DNA of 12,621 nt from Phycisphaerales bacterium (GTDB taxonomy: Bacteria > Planctomycetota > Phycisphaerae > SM23-33). The stretch is taken from positions 24,252 through 36,872 of the forward strand of contig PMBX01000118.1 of the NCBI GenBank assembly GCA_003153915.1, written 5' to 3'. The position numbers and the translations under genes are program-made. Positions 6,116-12,621 of this stretch are shown in pieces (within the stretch, counting starts at the first letter, position 1; every line of letters starts with the position of its first letter). The notes below the pieces were generated by a model. It did no database searches, was not told where the DNA came from, and saw only the letters and a program-made list of their open reading frames with translations.

Positions 6116-7063
6116 ATGGACGAGCATAACCACCCGTGGGCTGGCGTGTTTGCCGCCACTCTCTGCTGTTTCCATCCTGACCAGTCCGTCGACGAGGCCG
6201 GGCTGGAGGCGTACTTCCGGGAACTGGCCGCCGTGCGCGGACTGCGGGGCCTGGTGTGCAACGGGCACACCGGCGAGATCATGTCGCTCCGCCCGGCCGA
6301 GCGGGCGCAGGTGACGCGGGTGGCCGCCCGGTCGGCCGGTCCGTCGCCGCGGAAGATCAAGGTGGTCTCTGGGGTCTCGGCCGAGGGGAGCGCCGAGGCC
6401 GTCGATCACGCGCTGGCCGCCAAGGAGGCCGGCGCCGACGCCATCCTGCTGATGCCACCACACCATTGGCTGCGCTTCGGCCGCTCCAGCCGCACGGCCG
6501 TCGGGTTCTTCGCGGATGTGGCCGCCGCCGGGATCCCCATCTGCGTCCATCAATACCCGGCCTGGTGTAAGGCGTCGTACAGCCTGGCCGAGATGCTGGA
6601 GATCGTGAAGATTCCGCAGGTGGTGACGATCAAGATGGGAACGCGGGACATGGCCCGCTGGCTGTGGGACTACGAGCAGCTCAAGGCCGCCGCCCCACAC
6701 GTGACTATCATCACCTGCCACGACGAATACCTGATGCCCACGCTGCTGGAGGCCGGCGACGGGGCGCTCGTCGGCTTCGCGGGCTTCGCGCCCGGGCTGA
6801 TCATCGAGCTGGTGCACGCGTGCCTGGCCGGCGACCTGGCGCGGGCGAAGAAGGCCCATCGGACGGTCGCGCCGCTGGCCCGGATGATCTACAATTTCGG
6901 CGAGCCCGGCTGCGGGGCCCACCAGCGGATGAAGGCCGCCCGCTGGATCATGGGCCGCTTCCCCAGCTATACGATGCGCCGCCCCCTGCGAGACCTCGAG
7001 GCGGCAGACCTGGAGAAGATCCGCCGCGGCCTGCGCGAGATTAGTTACCCGGTGGTGAAATGA
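6116..7063 (+). CDS. DapA/NanA (DHDPS) family class I aldolase-like protein
   Basis: This protein has 315 residues from the ATG at 6116 and belongs to the dihydrodipicolinate synthase / N-acetylneuraminate lyase barrel family, which cleaves or forms 2-keto acids through a lysine Schiff base. Visible family marks are GVFAATLCCF at 10-19, NGHTGEIMSL at 49-58 (in place of the common GTTGE), the DAILLMPPHHW strand at 108-118, HQYP at 145-148 with the expected tyrosine Y147, and VVTIKMGTRD at 169-178 with the probable Schiff-base lysine K173. It is the first gene of the operon next to the AraC regulator, which fits a sugar-acid aldolase or dehydratase (for example 2-keto-3-deoxy-sugar acid) better than lysine synthesis. 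An in-frame ATG at 6059 would add 19 low-complexity residues; neither start has a strong ribosome site. The stop overlaps the next gene in ATGA. Confidence 0.88.
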   Translation: MDEHNHPWAGVFAATLCCFHPDQSVDEAGLEAYFRELAAVRGLRGLVCNGHTGEIMSLRPAERAQVTRVAARSAGPSPRKIKVVSGVSAEGSAEAVDHALAAKEAGADAILLMPPHHWLRFGRSSRTAVGFFADVAAAGIPICVHQYPAWCKASYSLAEMLEIVKIPQVVTIKMGTRDMARWLWDYEQLKAAAPHVTIITCHDEYLMPTLLEAGDGALVGFAGFAPGLIIELVHACLAGDLARAKKAHRTVAPLARMIYNFGEPGCGAHQRMKAARWIMGRFPSYTMRRPLRDLEAADLEKIRRGLREISYPVVK

Positions 7064-8130
7064 ACCCTCGCGAACAAGTCTTTGCGGCCCTCGCGGGCCA
7101 GCCGAGCGGCCACGTGCCGTTCGTGATCTGGGACAACAAGCTTCCGGGTGGACAGCTTGAGGCCCAGTTGCTGCGCCTGGGCGTCTGCGTGACCGTCAAG
7201 AGTTCCGTGGCGTGCCTGGAGACGCCCGGCGTCGAGGTGCGCGTGGAGGAGTTCCAGGGGTCGGATGGTGCTCGCCGGATTCGCAGGATGTACTCGACGG
7301 CCGCGGGCGAGCTGTCCACCGTGCACCGTCCGATGCCCGGCACGCTGTGGCAGGAGAAGCGCCTCTTCGGCGGGCCGCAGGACTATGACGCCATCGAGGC
7401 GTTCCTGGCATCGTGGCGGTTCCGGCCCGACTTCGCTCATTTCGAGAAAGACGACCAGCGATTCCCAGGGCAATCGTTCGCGCGTCCGGCTACGCTGCGC
7501 AGCCCCATGCAGGACGTGGCGTACGAGCTGATGGGCATCGAGAGCTTCGCCGTGGAATGGGCGGAGAACCGCTCGCGCGTGCTGCGGCTGATGGATCTGT
7601 GCGCGGCCAATGCCGAAAAGCAAGTGGACATCCTCGCCCGCTCGCCCGCGAAGTACGTCGTGGTGGATGGAAATACCGACGTTCATACGGTGGGGCCGGA
7701 ACGGTTCGAGCGGTACTATCTGCCGCACATCGATATGTGCTGCCGCGCGCTCCACGCCGCGGGCAAGTTCGTCGGCTCGCACCTGGACGGCGACAACCGC
7801 CTGTTGGCGCCCCTGATAGCGCGGACGCAACTGGACTTTATCGAGTCCTTCACTCCTCCGCCCGATTGCGACTTTTCAGTCGCCGACGCACTGGCCGCCT
7901 GGCCGAACAAGACGCTCGTTGTGAACTTCCCATCGTCGCTGCATCTGTTCGGCGTCGAGAGGGTCCGCGCGGCCACCGCCGACATCCTCGCCCAGGCGCG
8001 CGGCAGCAGCAAGATCGTCGTCGGCATCATCGAAAACGTTCCAGAGGCCGCCCGGCAGACGATGGCGCCGCTGGTCAGCTTGGTGGCGGAATACCAACCA
8101 CAGGTCCCAAGTCGCGGAGATCCCCGCTGA
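7060..8130 (+). CDS. Uroporphyrinogen decarboxylase (URO-D) family protein, non-haem type
   Basis: This 356-residue protein has the URO-D-like barrel pattern: MNPREQVFAALAGQPSGHVPF at the start, the VVVDGNTDVHTVGPERFERYYLPH segment (201-223), FVGSHLDGDNRLLAPLI (237-253), LDFIESFTPPPDCDFSVADAL (258-278) and VVGIIENVPE (320-329). True HemE needs a substrate-binding aspartate in an N-terminal RxPxWxMRQAG-type motif, which is not present. Corrinoid methyltransferases of this fold (MtaA, CmuA) use a HxCx(n)C zinc site; here the equivalent place reads SHLDGD with no cysteine. It is therefore a member of the large uncharacterised URO-D group common in sugar and aromatic catabolic clusters, possibly a methyl-transfer or decarboxylation enzyme. 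It overlaps the aldolase gene by ATGA and is expected to be co-translated with it. Confidence 0.85.
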   Translation: MNPREQVFAALAGQPSGHVPFVIWDNKLPGGQLEAQLLRLGVCVTVKSSVACLETPGVEVRVEEFQGSDGARRIRRMYSTAAGELSTVHRPMPGTLWQEKRLFGGPQDYDAIEAFLASWRFRPDFAHFEKDDQRFPGQSFARPATLRSPMQDVAYELMGIESFAVEWAENRSRVLRLMDLCAANAEKQVDILARSPAKYVVVDGNTDVHTVGPERFERYYLPHIDMCCRALHAAGKFVGSHLDGDNRLLAPLIARTQLDFIESFTPPPDCDFSVADALAAWPNKTLVVNFPSSLHLFGVERVRAATADILAQARGSSKIVVGIIENVPEAARQTMAPLVSLVAEYQPQVPSRGDPR

Positions 8131-8141
8131 AAGGGCAACCC

Positions 8142-8306
8142 ATGCCGGACATCCCTGTGCCCGGCCGTCCTCTGAACCTCGCACTGATCGGCACAGGCGC
8201 CGGGCACGATTCGACGGGCGATGTGTGGACCGGCCTGCACGCCGACACCCCCACCGGGCGCATCGCCTACGAAAGCCCCTTGCGGACCCACGTCAAGTGC
8301 GGCTAG
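8142..8306 (+). CDS. Short orphan ORF of unknown function, possible gene remnant
   Basis: A 54-codon frame starts 11 bases after the URO-D stop, with AAGGG placed as a ribosome site. The first part, RPLNLALIGTG, resembles the opening strand of a Gfo/Idh/MocA oxidoreductase, but what follows (AGHDSTGDVWTGLHADTPTG and LRTHVKCG) does not continue as a Rossmann fold. The frame ends with TAG at 8304-8306, yet the codons just beyond still read sensibly as VNFNDLYHEPQL. This suggests that TAG replaced a sense codon such as TAC and that the piece is a remnant of a longer gene. It could also be a genuine small protein. No function is proposed. Confidence 0.35.
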   Translation: MPDIPVPGRPLNLALIGTGAGHDSTGDVWTGLHADTPTGRIAYESPLRTHVKCG

Positions 8307-8352
8307 GTCAACTTCAACGACTTGTACCATGAGCCACAACTGAGGACTCAGC

Positions 8353-8661
8353 ATGAGCATGCAAGACAAGACCAGGATTTTCATCGTCGGCATGGGCAAC
8401 ATCAGCCGCCAGATGGTCGGGGTTCTGAAGACCAAGCCCTGGTACTACTGCGCCGGCGCCGTGGACGTGAACGACGCCAGTCTGGCGGCCGGCCGGGAGA
8501 TCGCCGGCCTGCCGGAGTCGGCCCTGTGCGCGGAAGCAGTTCGGCGTCGATCCGCTGGATCTCGAGGCGATGCTCTCTGTAAGTTTCCCCAGACCGTCAG
8601 AGACGCCCGATCAGGAAACACAGGGAAGGAACCGACATCCGCTAGCAGCCGGGAATCATGA
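8353..8661 (+). pseudogene. Gfo/Idh/MocA oxidoreductase, truncated N-terminal copy
   Basis: The 102-codon frame begins with a good start: GAGGA at 8342-8346 and ATG at 8353. Residues 8-61 form a Rossmann start with RIFIVGMGNISRQM and VDVNDASLAAGRE. This stretch matches residues 8-61 of the full-length oxidoreductase at 9691-10749 in 31 of 54 positions by hand count, with no gaps. After about base 8535 the similarity stops abruptly and the rest of the frame is unlike any domain. In the +1 frame the DNA then reads KQFGVDPLDLEAMLS, which looks coding-like and may be the tail of a different gene. About 290 residues of the oxidoreductase, including the C-terminal substrate domain, are missing. The frame's stop happens to overlap the next start in ATGA. 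Confidence 0.7.
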
Positions 8662-9698
8662 GCGCTGCCATCGACATCTTCTGCCACTGGGCGCCGCCGG
8701 ACTACGGCGCGGCGGCACTGAAGGACGCCGGGCGGCCGCTGTGCATGCTCGAGCGCGCCCTGGCCATGCCGGTGATGACCGATCCGGACGTGCGCCTGCG
8801 GCTGATGGACCGCTTCCCAGGCTACCGCCAGGTGCCGTGCCTCGTCTCGCCGCCCCTGGAAGCGCTCGCCGGCCCGCAGGAGGCCGAGGAACTGGCGCGC
8901 CGGGCCAACGACGGCATGGCGGCGATGGCGGCGTGCCACCCCGACCGCTTCCCCGGTTTCTTCGCCGCGCTGGCACTGAACCACCCGGAGGCGATGCTTG
9001 CGGAGGCGCGCCGGGCCGTCACGGAACTCGGCGCCTGCGGCGTGCAAATCTTCACGAACATGAACGGAGCGGCCATCGACACGCCGCCGTTCATGGAGCT
9101 TTTCGCCCTAATGGCGGAGCTCGACCGTCCGCTCCTGCTGCACCCGACGCTCGGCATGGACACGCCCGACTACGCGGGGGAGAGCTACTCGAAGTATGAG
9201 CTCTGGTGGGCGATTGGCTGGCCCTACGAGACGAGCAAGGCCATGTACCGGCTCGTCTTCGCCGGCGTGTTCGACCGCTGGCCGGAGTTGAAGATCATTA
9301 CCCACCACGGCGGGGGGCTGATCCCGATGGCCGCGGGCCGCCTCGGTGCTGGGCTTGACGCCTACGGCACACGCACGCCGCCGGAATTGCGCGAGAAGGA
9401 GGCCACGCCGCTGCGCGGTGAACCGCTGGCGGCATTCAATCGCTTCTACGCCGATACCGCCACCTTCGGTTCGGCCGCGGCCCTTACGTGCGCGCTCGCT
9501 TTCTTCGGTCCCGAACGCCTGCTCTTAGGCACCGACATGCCCTTCGGCCCCGAGCAGGGCGCGGCGCATATCGCAGACGCCCTCGAAGCAATGAACAGAC
9601 TGACCCTGTCTTCGGTAGAACGCGACAATGTGCTGCACCAGAATTGGACAAGGGTCATTGGCCAAAGACCGCACACAAAGGAGACCCAAGATGGGTGA
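8658..9698 (+). CDS. Amidohydrolase (ACMSD-type, amidohydrolase_2) family protein
   Basis: This 346-residue metal-dependent barrel protein is related to 2-amino-3-carboxymuconate-6-semialdehyde decarboxylase and other amidohydrolase_2 enzymes. These mostly decarboxylate or hydrolyse small aromatic or lactone substrates. Key pieces are IDIFCHWAPPDY (5-16), GVQIFTNMNG (128-137), RPLLLHPTLGMD (157-168, H162), LKIITHHGGGLIPM (211-224, H216/H217), RFYADTATFGS (262-272) and LLLGTDMPFGPE (288-299, D293). The first metal motif reads DIFCH rather than DxHxH: F8 replaces the first histidine and H10 is kept. The chain is full length and the other ligands are in place, so it is probably active as a one-metal enzyme. 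In a sugar-acid operon a lactonase role is plausible but unproven. Its end overlaps the next gene by eight bases. Confidence 0.87.
   Translation: MSAAIDIFCHWAPPDYGAAALKDAGRPLCMLERALAMPVMTDPDVRLRLMDRFPGYRQVPCLVSPPLEALAGPQEAEELARRANDGMAAMAACHPDRFPGFFAALALNHPEAMLAEARRAVTELGACGVQIFTNMNGAAIDTPPFMELFALMAELDRPLLLHPTLGMDTPDYAGESYSKYELWWAIGWPYETSKAMYRLVFAGVFDRWPELKIITHHGGGLIPMAAGRLGAGLDAYGTRTPPELREKEATPLRGEPLAAFNRFYADTATFGSAAALTCALAFFGPERLLLGTDMPFGPEQGAAHIADALEAMNRLTLSSVERDNVLHQNWTRVIGQRPHTKETQDG
9677..9683 (+). promoter_or_regulatory. Ribosome binding site deciding the start of the full-length oxidoreductase
   Basis: AAAGGAG lies seven bases before the ATG at 9691, inside the end of the amidohydrolase gene. 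It favours 9691 over the in-frame upstream start at 9628 and the downstream ATG at 9706. Confidence 0.75.
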
Positions 9699-10749
9699 TG
9701 CGACAATGCTTCGTTGTCTGACCGTCGGTATGGGCGGCGTCAGCCGCGTCATGCACTCTCACCTGAAGGCCAAACCCTGGTTCCAGTGCGTCGGCGTGGT
9801 GGACGTCAGTGACGCGGGGCTGGCGGCCGGGCGCCAGGTGGCCGGGCTGCCGGACACGGCCCTGTTCAAGGACCTGGGCCGGGCCTTGGCCGAACTGAAG
9901 CCCGACGCGGTCCTGATCAACACGCCGAGCGAACTGCACTTCGCCCAGGCCAAGCAGTGCCTGGAGGCAGGCTGCCATCCGCTGGTGGCCAAGCCGGTCA
10001 CCAACGACTTCGGCCAGGCCGTCGAACTGATCGAATTGGCCGCAGCCAAAGGCGTGAAGCTCTGCGTCGCCCAGCAGATCCGCTACAACCGGCACTATGC
10101 GGCGGTTGCAGACTACGTGAAGTCCGGCGCGCTGGGATCGGTCGAGGCCGCGTGGTTCATGAATTCCAAGCCGCGTCCTAACGTGGGCAACCTCGGCAAG
10201 ATGCTTCAGCCGACGCTTTACGAGAACGCCTGCCACCACTTCGACACCTTCCTGTCGGTCTTCGCGGGCCACGATCCGGAGTGGGTTTCCTGCGACGGTT
10301 TCGTTCCCTCCTGGTCGAAATACGCCGGCCCGTGCATGGTGAACGCGCTGGTCCGTTTCAGCGGCAACCTGCACTTGTCATACCACGGGGGCTTCTCCTC
10401 GCAGGCTCCGATGTACGAATTCCGCCTCGACGGCAGCCGCGGCTCCCTGAAGTGCCGCGGGCTACACATGTCCAACGACACCATGGACTATGAGGTTGCG
10501 ACGGCGCTGGGGCAGTTCGCGGCCCAGCGTATCGACGAGCAGACGCCGCCGCGCGATCCGTGGGCCGTGTTCCTGGATGTCTGGCACGACTATCTCAGCG
10601 GAGGCGGCGAGCCGCCGTTTAGCGGCCGCCAGAACCTGAAAGTCTTCGCCATGGTGACGGCCGCGATCGAATCCGTGACCACTGGCAAACCCGTCGAAGT
10701 CGCGGGCAATCCCAAGTACGCCGTCGCGTTTGAAAGGAGCCGATCATGA
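9691..10749 (+). CDS. Gfo/Idh/MocA family oxidoreductase
   Basis: This 352-residue NAD(P)-dependent oxidoreductase acts on sugars, inositols or their derivatives. The Rossmann start is RCLTVGMGGVSRVM (8-21), with the dinucleotide loop G13-x-G15 and an acidic D38 after the second strand. LINTPSELHFAQAK (75-88) and HPLVAKPVTNDFGQAVELI (96-114) contain the family's (E)KP element, here AKP with K101 retained. The C-terminal domain has YENACHHFDTFLSVF (177-191), with H182/H183 and D185 in the usual substrate-side motif. Length and domain order are normal. It overlaps the amidohydrolase gene by eight bases and the next gene by ATGA. A broken copy of its N-terminus lies about 1.3 kb upstream (8353-8661), so the operon once held two such enzymes. 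Confidence 0.92.
   Translation: MGDATMLRCLTVGMGGVSRVMHSHLKAKPWFQCVGVVDVSDAGLAAGRQVAGLPDTALFKDLGRALAELKPDAVLINTPSELHFAQAKQCLEAGCHPLVAKPVTNDFGQAVELIELAAAKGVKLCVAQQIRYNRHYAAVADYVKSGALGSVEAAWFMNSKPRPNVGNLGKMLQPTLYENACHHFDTFLSVFAGHDPEWVSCDGFVPSWSKYAGPCMVNALVRFSGNLHLSYHGGFSSQAPMYEFRLDGSRGSLKCRGLHMSNDTMDYEVATALGQFAAQRIDEQTPPRDPWAVFLDVWHDYLSGGGEPPFSGRQNLKVFAMVTAAIESVTTGKPVEVAGNPKYAVAFERSRS
10733..10739 (+). promoter_or_regulatory. Ribosome binding site of the PmoA-like gene
   Basis: AAAGGAG is placed six bases before the ATG at 10746, within the last codons of the oxidoreductase gene. The PmoA-like protein can therefore be translated independently as well as by coupling. Confidence 0.7.
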
Positions 10750-11633
10750 GTCGTTACAAGGTCCTGATCAATGTGGCGAGCCACTTCGTGACGGACAATG
10801 TCGAAGGGCGCATCCTCGGCGCCTTCGGTACCAACTTCTGGCGGTCGTTCGTCTACCCGTTCTACACCCCCTCCGGTCGCACGGTAGTGGAGAACTTTCC
10901 CTTCGACCACCCGTTTCACAACGGCATCTTTGTGGGGCAGAACCCGGTCAAGGTGGCGGGGCGCGAGGGCAACTTCTGGGCCTTTCCGGTCCCCCGCAGC
11001 CACGGCGACCACATCATGGCCAATATCGGCCGCATGGACCCGCAGGGCCCGCCTACCGTCGAGGCGACTGACGCCGGCGCGCGTCTGACGGTGAAAAGTA
11101 TCTGGCGCGACCAGCACGAACAGCCGCTGATCGATGAGGAGCGCACGGTTACTCTGCGATCCGCGGGCGACGCCACTGTCTGCGACATGGCCAGCCGCAA
11201 GATCGCCGCCTACGGCGACGCGGAGTTCAGCAAGACCAAGTTCGGCAGCATCGGTCTGCGCGTCGAGTCGCGGCTGCTGCCTGTGCTGGGAGGGCAGGTC
11301 ATCGGCTGCCTGGACGGCGAGCTTCGCCGCGGCACGGCCGAAGAAGTCGCCAGCCAGAAGGCGTGCGACGCCGTTGCATACGAGAGCAATGTCCCGGGCG
11401 TGGGAGTTTACGGCGTCTGCCTGATGATCCGAGACAACAGCGACAGCCCCGACCGTCGCGGTCCGTGGTTCATACGCGACTACGGTATGGCGATGTTCAA
11501 CGCCACCCAGGACGGCCCGATCGCCGTTCCCACGGGCGGGCATTGGACGGCCGCTCTTCGCATCGTCGCCTATGATGGCCCGCTGACCGCCCAGCGCGTG
11601 GCGGCCTGGTCCGCCGAGCAAGGGCAGCCATGA
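10746..11633 (+). CDS. PmoA-like (DUF6807) family protein
   Basis: This 295-residue protein contains PFDHPFHNGIFVGQN (52-66), the hallmark of the family annotated as 'methane oxygenase PmoA' or DUF6807. Other matching pieces are ERTVTLRSAGDATVCDMASR and the late RRGPWFIRDYGMAMFN, followed by HWTAALRIVAYDG. Despite the database name, the family has no link to membrane-bound particulate methane monooxygenase. No membrane segments are seen and no signal peptide is evident. Members are common in Planctomycetota, Verrucomicrobiota and Bacteroidota next to Gfo/Idh/MocA oxidoreductases, as here, and probably bind or modify a sugar-derived compound. Biochemical function is unknown. It overlaps both neighbours by ATGA, placing it firmly in the operon. 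Confidence 0.82.
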   Translation: MSRYKVLINVASHFVTDNVEGRILGAFGTNFWRSFVYPFYTPSGRTVVENFPFDHPFHNGIFVGQNPVKVAGREGNFWAFPVPRSHGDHIMANIGRMDPQGPPTVEATDAGARLTVKSIWRDQHEQPLIDEERTVTLRSAGDATVCDMASRKIAAYGDAEFSKTKFGSIGLRVESRLLPVLGGQVIGCLDGELRRGTAEEVASQKACDAVAYESNVPGVGVYGVCLMIRDNSDSPDRRGPWFIRDYGMAMFNATQDGPIAVPTGGHWTAALRIVAYDGPLTAQRVAAWSAEQGQP

Positions 11634-12621
11634 AGCAAAAGCGACTGCTGCCGTCGGAATCACGCACGTTCGCCGACGCGCTAACCGGCGCGAAGGTTCG
11701 GCAGGTCACCGGCCACCCGTCGATCCACCACCATCCGTTCTACTACCTGCCGGCCTATGACGACGCGATGACCCGGCTGTTCTTCGTATCGCACCGCACG
11801 GGCCGGCCGGAGATATGGTGTGAGGTCCAGGCGACCGGCGAACTACAGCAGCTCACCGACCAGGGCGACATAGGCGAGTGGTCTGTGCATCCCTCCCACG
11901 ACGGGCGGCACGTGTACTTCACGGCGGGGCGGGGGGCGTGGCGCGTCGGTACGGCGACGGGCGAGGCCGAGCAATTGGCCGATTTTGGCGCATTGGCCGG
12001 GCGCGAGCCGGGCATGGTCGGCGCCGCCATGGGCACCACGGCGCTGAGCCACGACGACCGCTATTGGGCCGTGCCCTTCAAAGTCGGCCCCCTGTCGCGA
12101 CTGATCGTCATCGACACGCACACCGGCGGCGCGAGCGATATCCTGGGCTGCGACACGATCGGCCACCCCGAGTTCCACCCGTCTGACAACACGCTGCTCC
12201 GCTATGCCGGGCCATATCACAGCCGCATCTGGGTGATCCGGCGCGACGGCAGCGGCAACAGGCTTGCCTACGACCGCAAGCCGATCGGTCGGCTGGGGCA
12301 GTTCGAATGGATCGTCCACGAGACGTGGAACCCCGCCCGGCCGCGCGAGATCATCACCGCCAACTGGCCGCGCGGCTGCATCGGCATCGACATCGACACG
12401 GGGGCCACGCGCCCGGTCTGTTCGTTCAACGCATGGCATCCGGGCATCAATCGGCAGGGAACGCTGATGTGCGCAGACACCACGTTCCCAGACATCGGTT
12501 TGCAGCTCTTCGACCCCCTCGATGGCGTCGGCGCCCCTCGCATACTCTGCTTTCCGGAAGCGACCAACGAGGGCAAACACTGGAACACCGACCACTGCCC
12601 CTACGACGACGAGGACTACAA
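11630..12621 (+). CDS. Oligogalacturonate lyase-like (PL22-type) beta-propeller protein, 3' end missing
   Basis: The frame is open from ATG at 11630 to the window edge, giving 330 residues without a stop. It shows WD/TolB-like blades: FYYLPAYDDAMTRLFFVSHRTGRPEIW (37-63) with ATGELQQLTD (68-77), then WSVHPSHDGRHVYFTAG (84-100), IGHPEFHPSDNTLLRYAGP (177-195) followed by RIWVIRRDGSGN (199-210), WIVHETWNP (227-235), and AWHPGINRQGTLMCADTT (268-285). The order HPEF, then RIW..DGSGN, then xHExW resembles oligogalacturonate lyases, which cleave unsaturated oligogalacturonides in the cytoplasm using Mn held by His and Gln. H179, H230, H270 and H322 are candidate ligands. No signal peptide is seen. 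It overlaps the PmoA-like gene by ATGA. A regulatory or non-catalytic propeller cannot be excluded; lyase activity is not proven. Confidence 0.75.
   Translation, partial: MKQKRLLPSESRTFADALTGAKVRQVTGHPSIHHHPFYYLPAYDDAMTRLFFVSHRTGRPEIWCEVQATGELQQLTDQGDIGEWSVHPSHDGRHVYFTAGRGAWRVGTATGEAEQLADFGALAGREPGMVGAAMGTTALSHDDRYWAVPFKVGPLSRLIVIDTHTGGASDILGCDTIGHPEFHPSDNTLLRYAGPYHSRIWVIRRDGSGNRLAYDRKPIGRLGQFEWIVHETWNPARPREIITANWPRGCIGIDIDTGATRPVCSFNAWHPGINRQGTLMCADTTFPDIGLQLFDPLDGVGAPRILCFPEATNEGKHWNTDHCPYDDEDY

Noticed and set aside
5986..6360. N-terminal extension of the AraC gene to 6360
   Set aside because: The extra 125 residues run antisense to the aldolase gene, show no domain character and would make the regulator far longer than its family.
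5642..6922. Minus-strand open frame of 426 codons
   Set aside because: It lies antisense to the aldolase gene and overlaps the AraC gene in another frame; composition is typical of GC-rich shadow frames and no motif is seen.
1..12621. CRISPR array, insertion sequence, integrase or rRNA
   Set aside because: No spaced repeats, transposase or integrase motifs, terminal inverted repeats or rRNA-like sequence were seen, despite signs of rearrangement.

Overview
The window is a GC-rich piece of what looks like an environmental bacterial genome, most probably from the Planctomycetota or a related group (Lentisphaerota, Hydrogenedentota). That assignment is an inference. It rests on the mix of families present: URO-D-like proteins, Gfo/Idh/MocA oxidoreductases, amidohydrolases, a PmoA-like (DUF6807) protein, an oligogalacturonate-lyase-type propeller, an N-acylglucosamine 2-epimerase and an AAC(3)-like acetyltransferase. 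It also rests on the tRNA lacking an encoded CCA end. No phylogenetic marker gene is present.

Layout: (1) 1-1205, plus strand, is the end of an operon, with the C-terminus of a probable sugar phosphate isomerase/epimerase joined by an ATGA overlap to a zinc-less MDR dehydrogenase. (2) 1206-1743 is intergenic and holds tRNA-Arg(UCU) and a 22-bp dispersed-repeat-like element. (3) 4725-1744, minus strand, is a compact three-gene operon: AAC(3)-type N-acetyltransferase, N-acylglucosamine 2-epimerase and an unrecognised probable TIM-barrel protein. Together they suggest amino-sugar processing. (4) 4845-5136, plus strand, is the first ~97 codons of an amidohydrolase, cut off exactly where a convergent AraC-type regulator (5985-5134, minus) ends. 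(5) 6116-12621, plus strand, diverges from the AraC gene and looks like its target operon. It contains a DapA/NanA-type aldolase, a URO-D-like protein, a decayed stretch, an ACMSD-type amidohydrolase, a Gfo/Idh/MocA oxidoreductase, a PmoA-like protein and an oligogalacturonate-lyase-like beta-propeller that runs off the window. The decayed stretch holds a 54-codon orphan ORF and a truncated Gfo/Idh copy.

The plus-strand operon is tightly packed, with ATGA or 8-bp overlaps at most boundaries. It reads as a sugar-acid or uronate catabolic cassette under an AraC activator: a lyase-like propeller, a redox enzyme, an aldolase and accessory enzymes. No substrate can be read from sequence alone. Two truncated genes (4845-5136 and 8353-8661) and one orphan remnant show that the region has been rearranged. 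No CRISPR array, transposase, rRNA gene or phage gene is visible.
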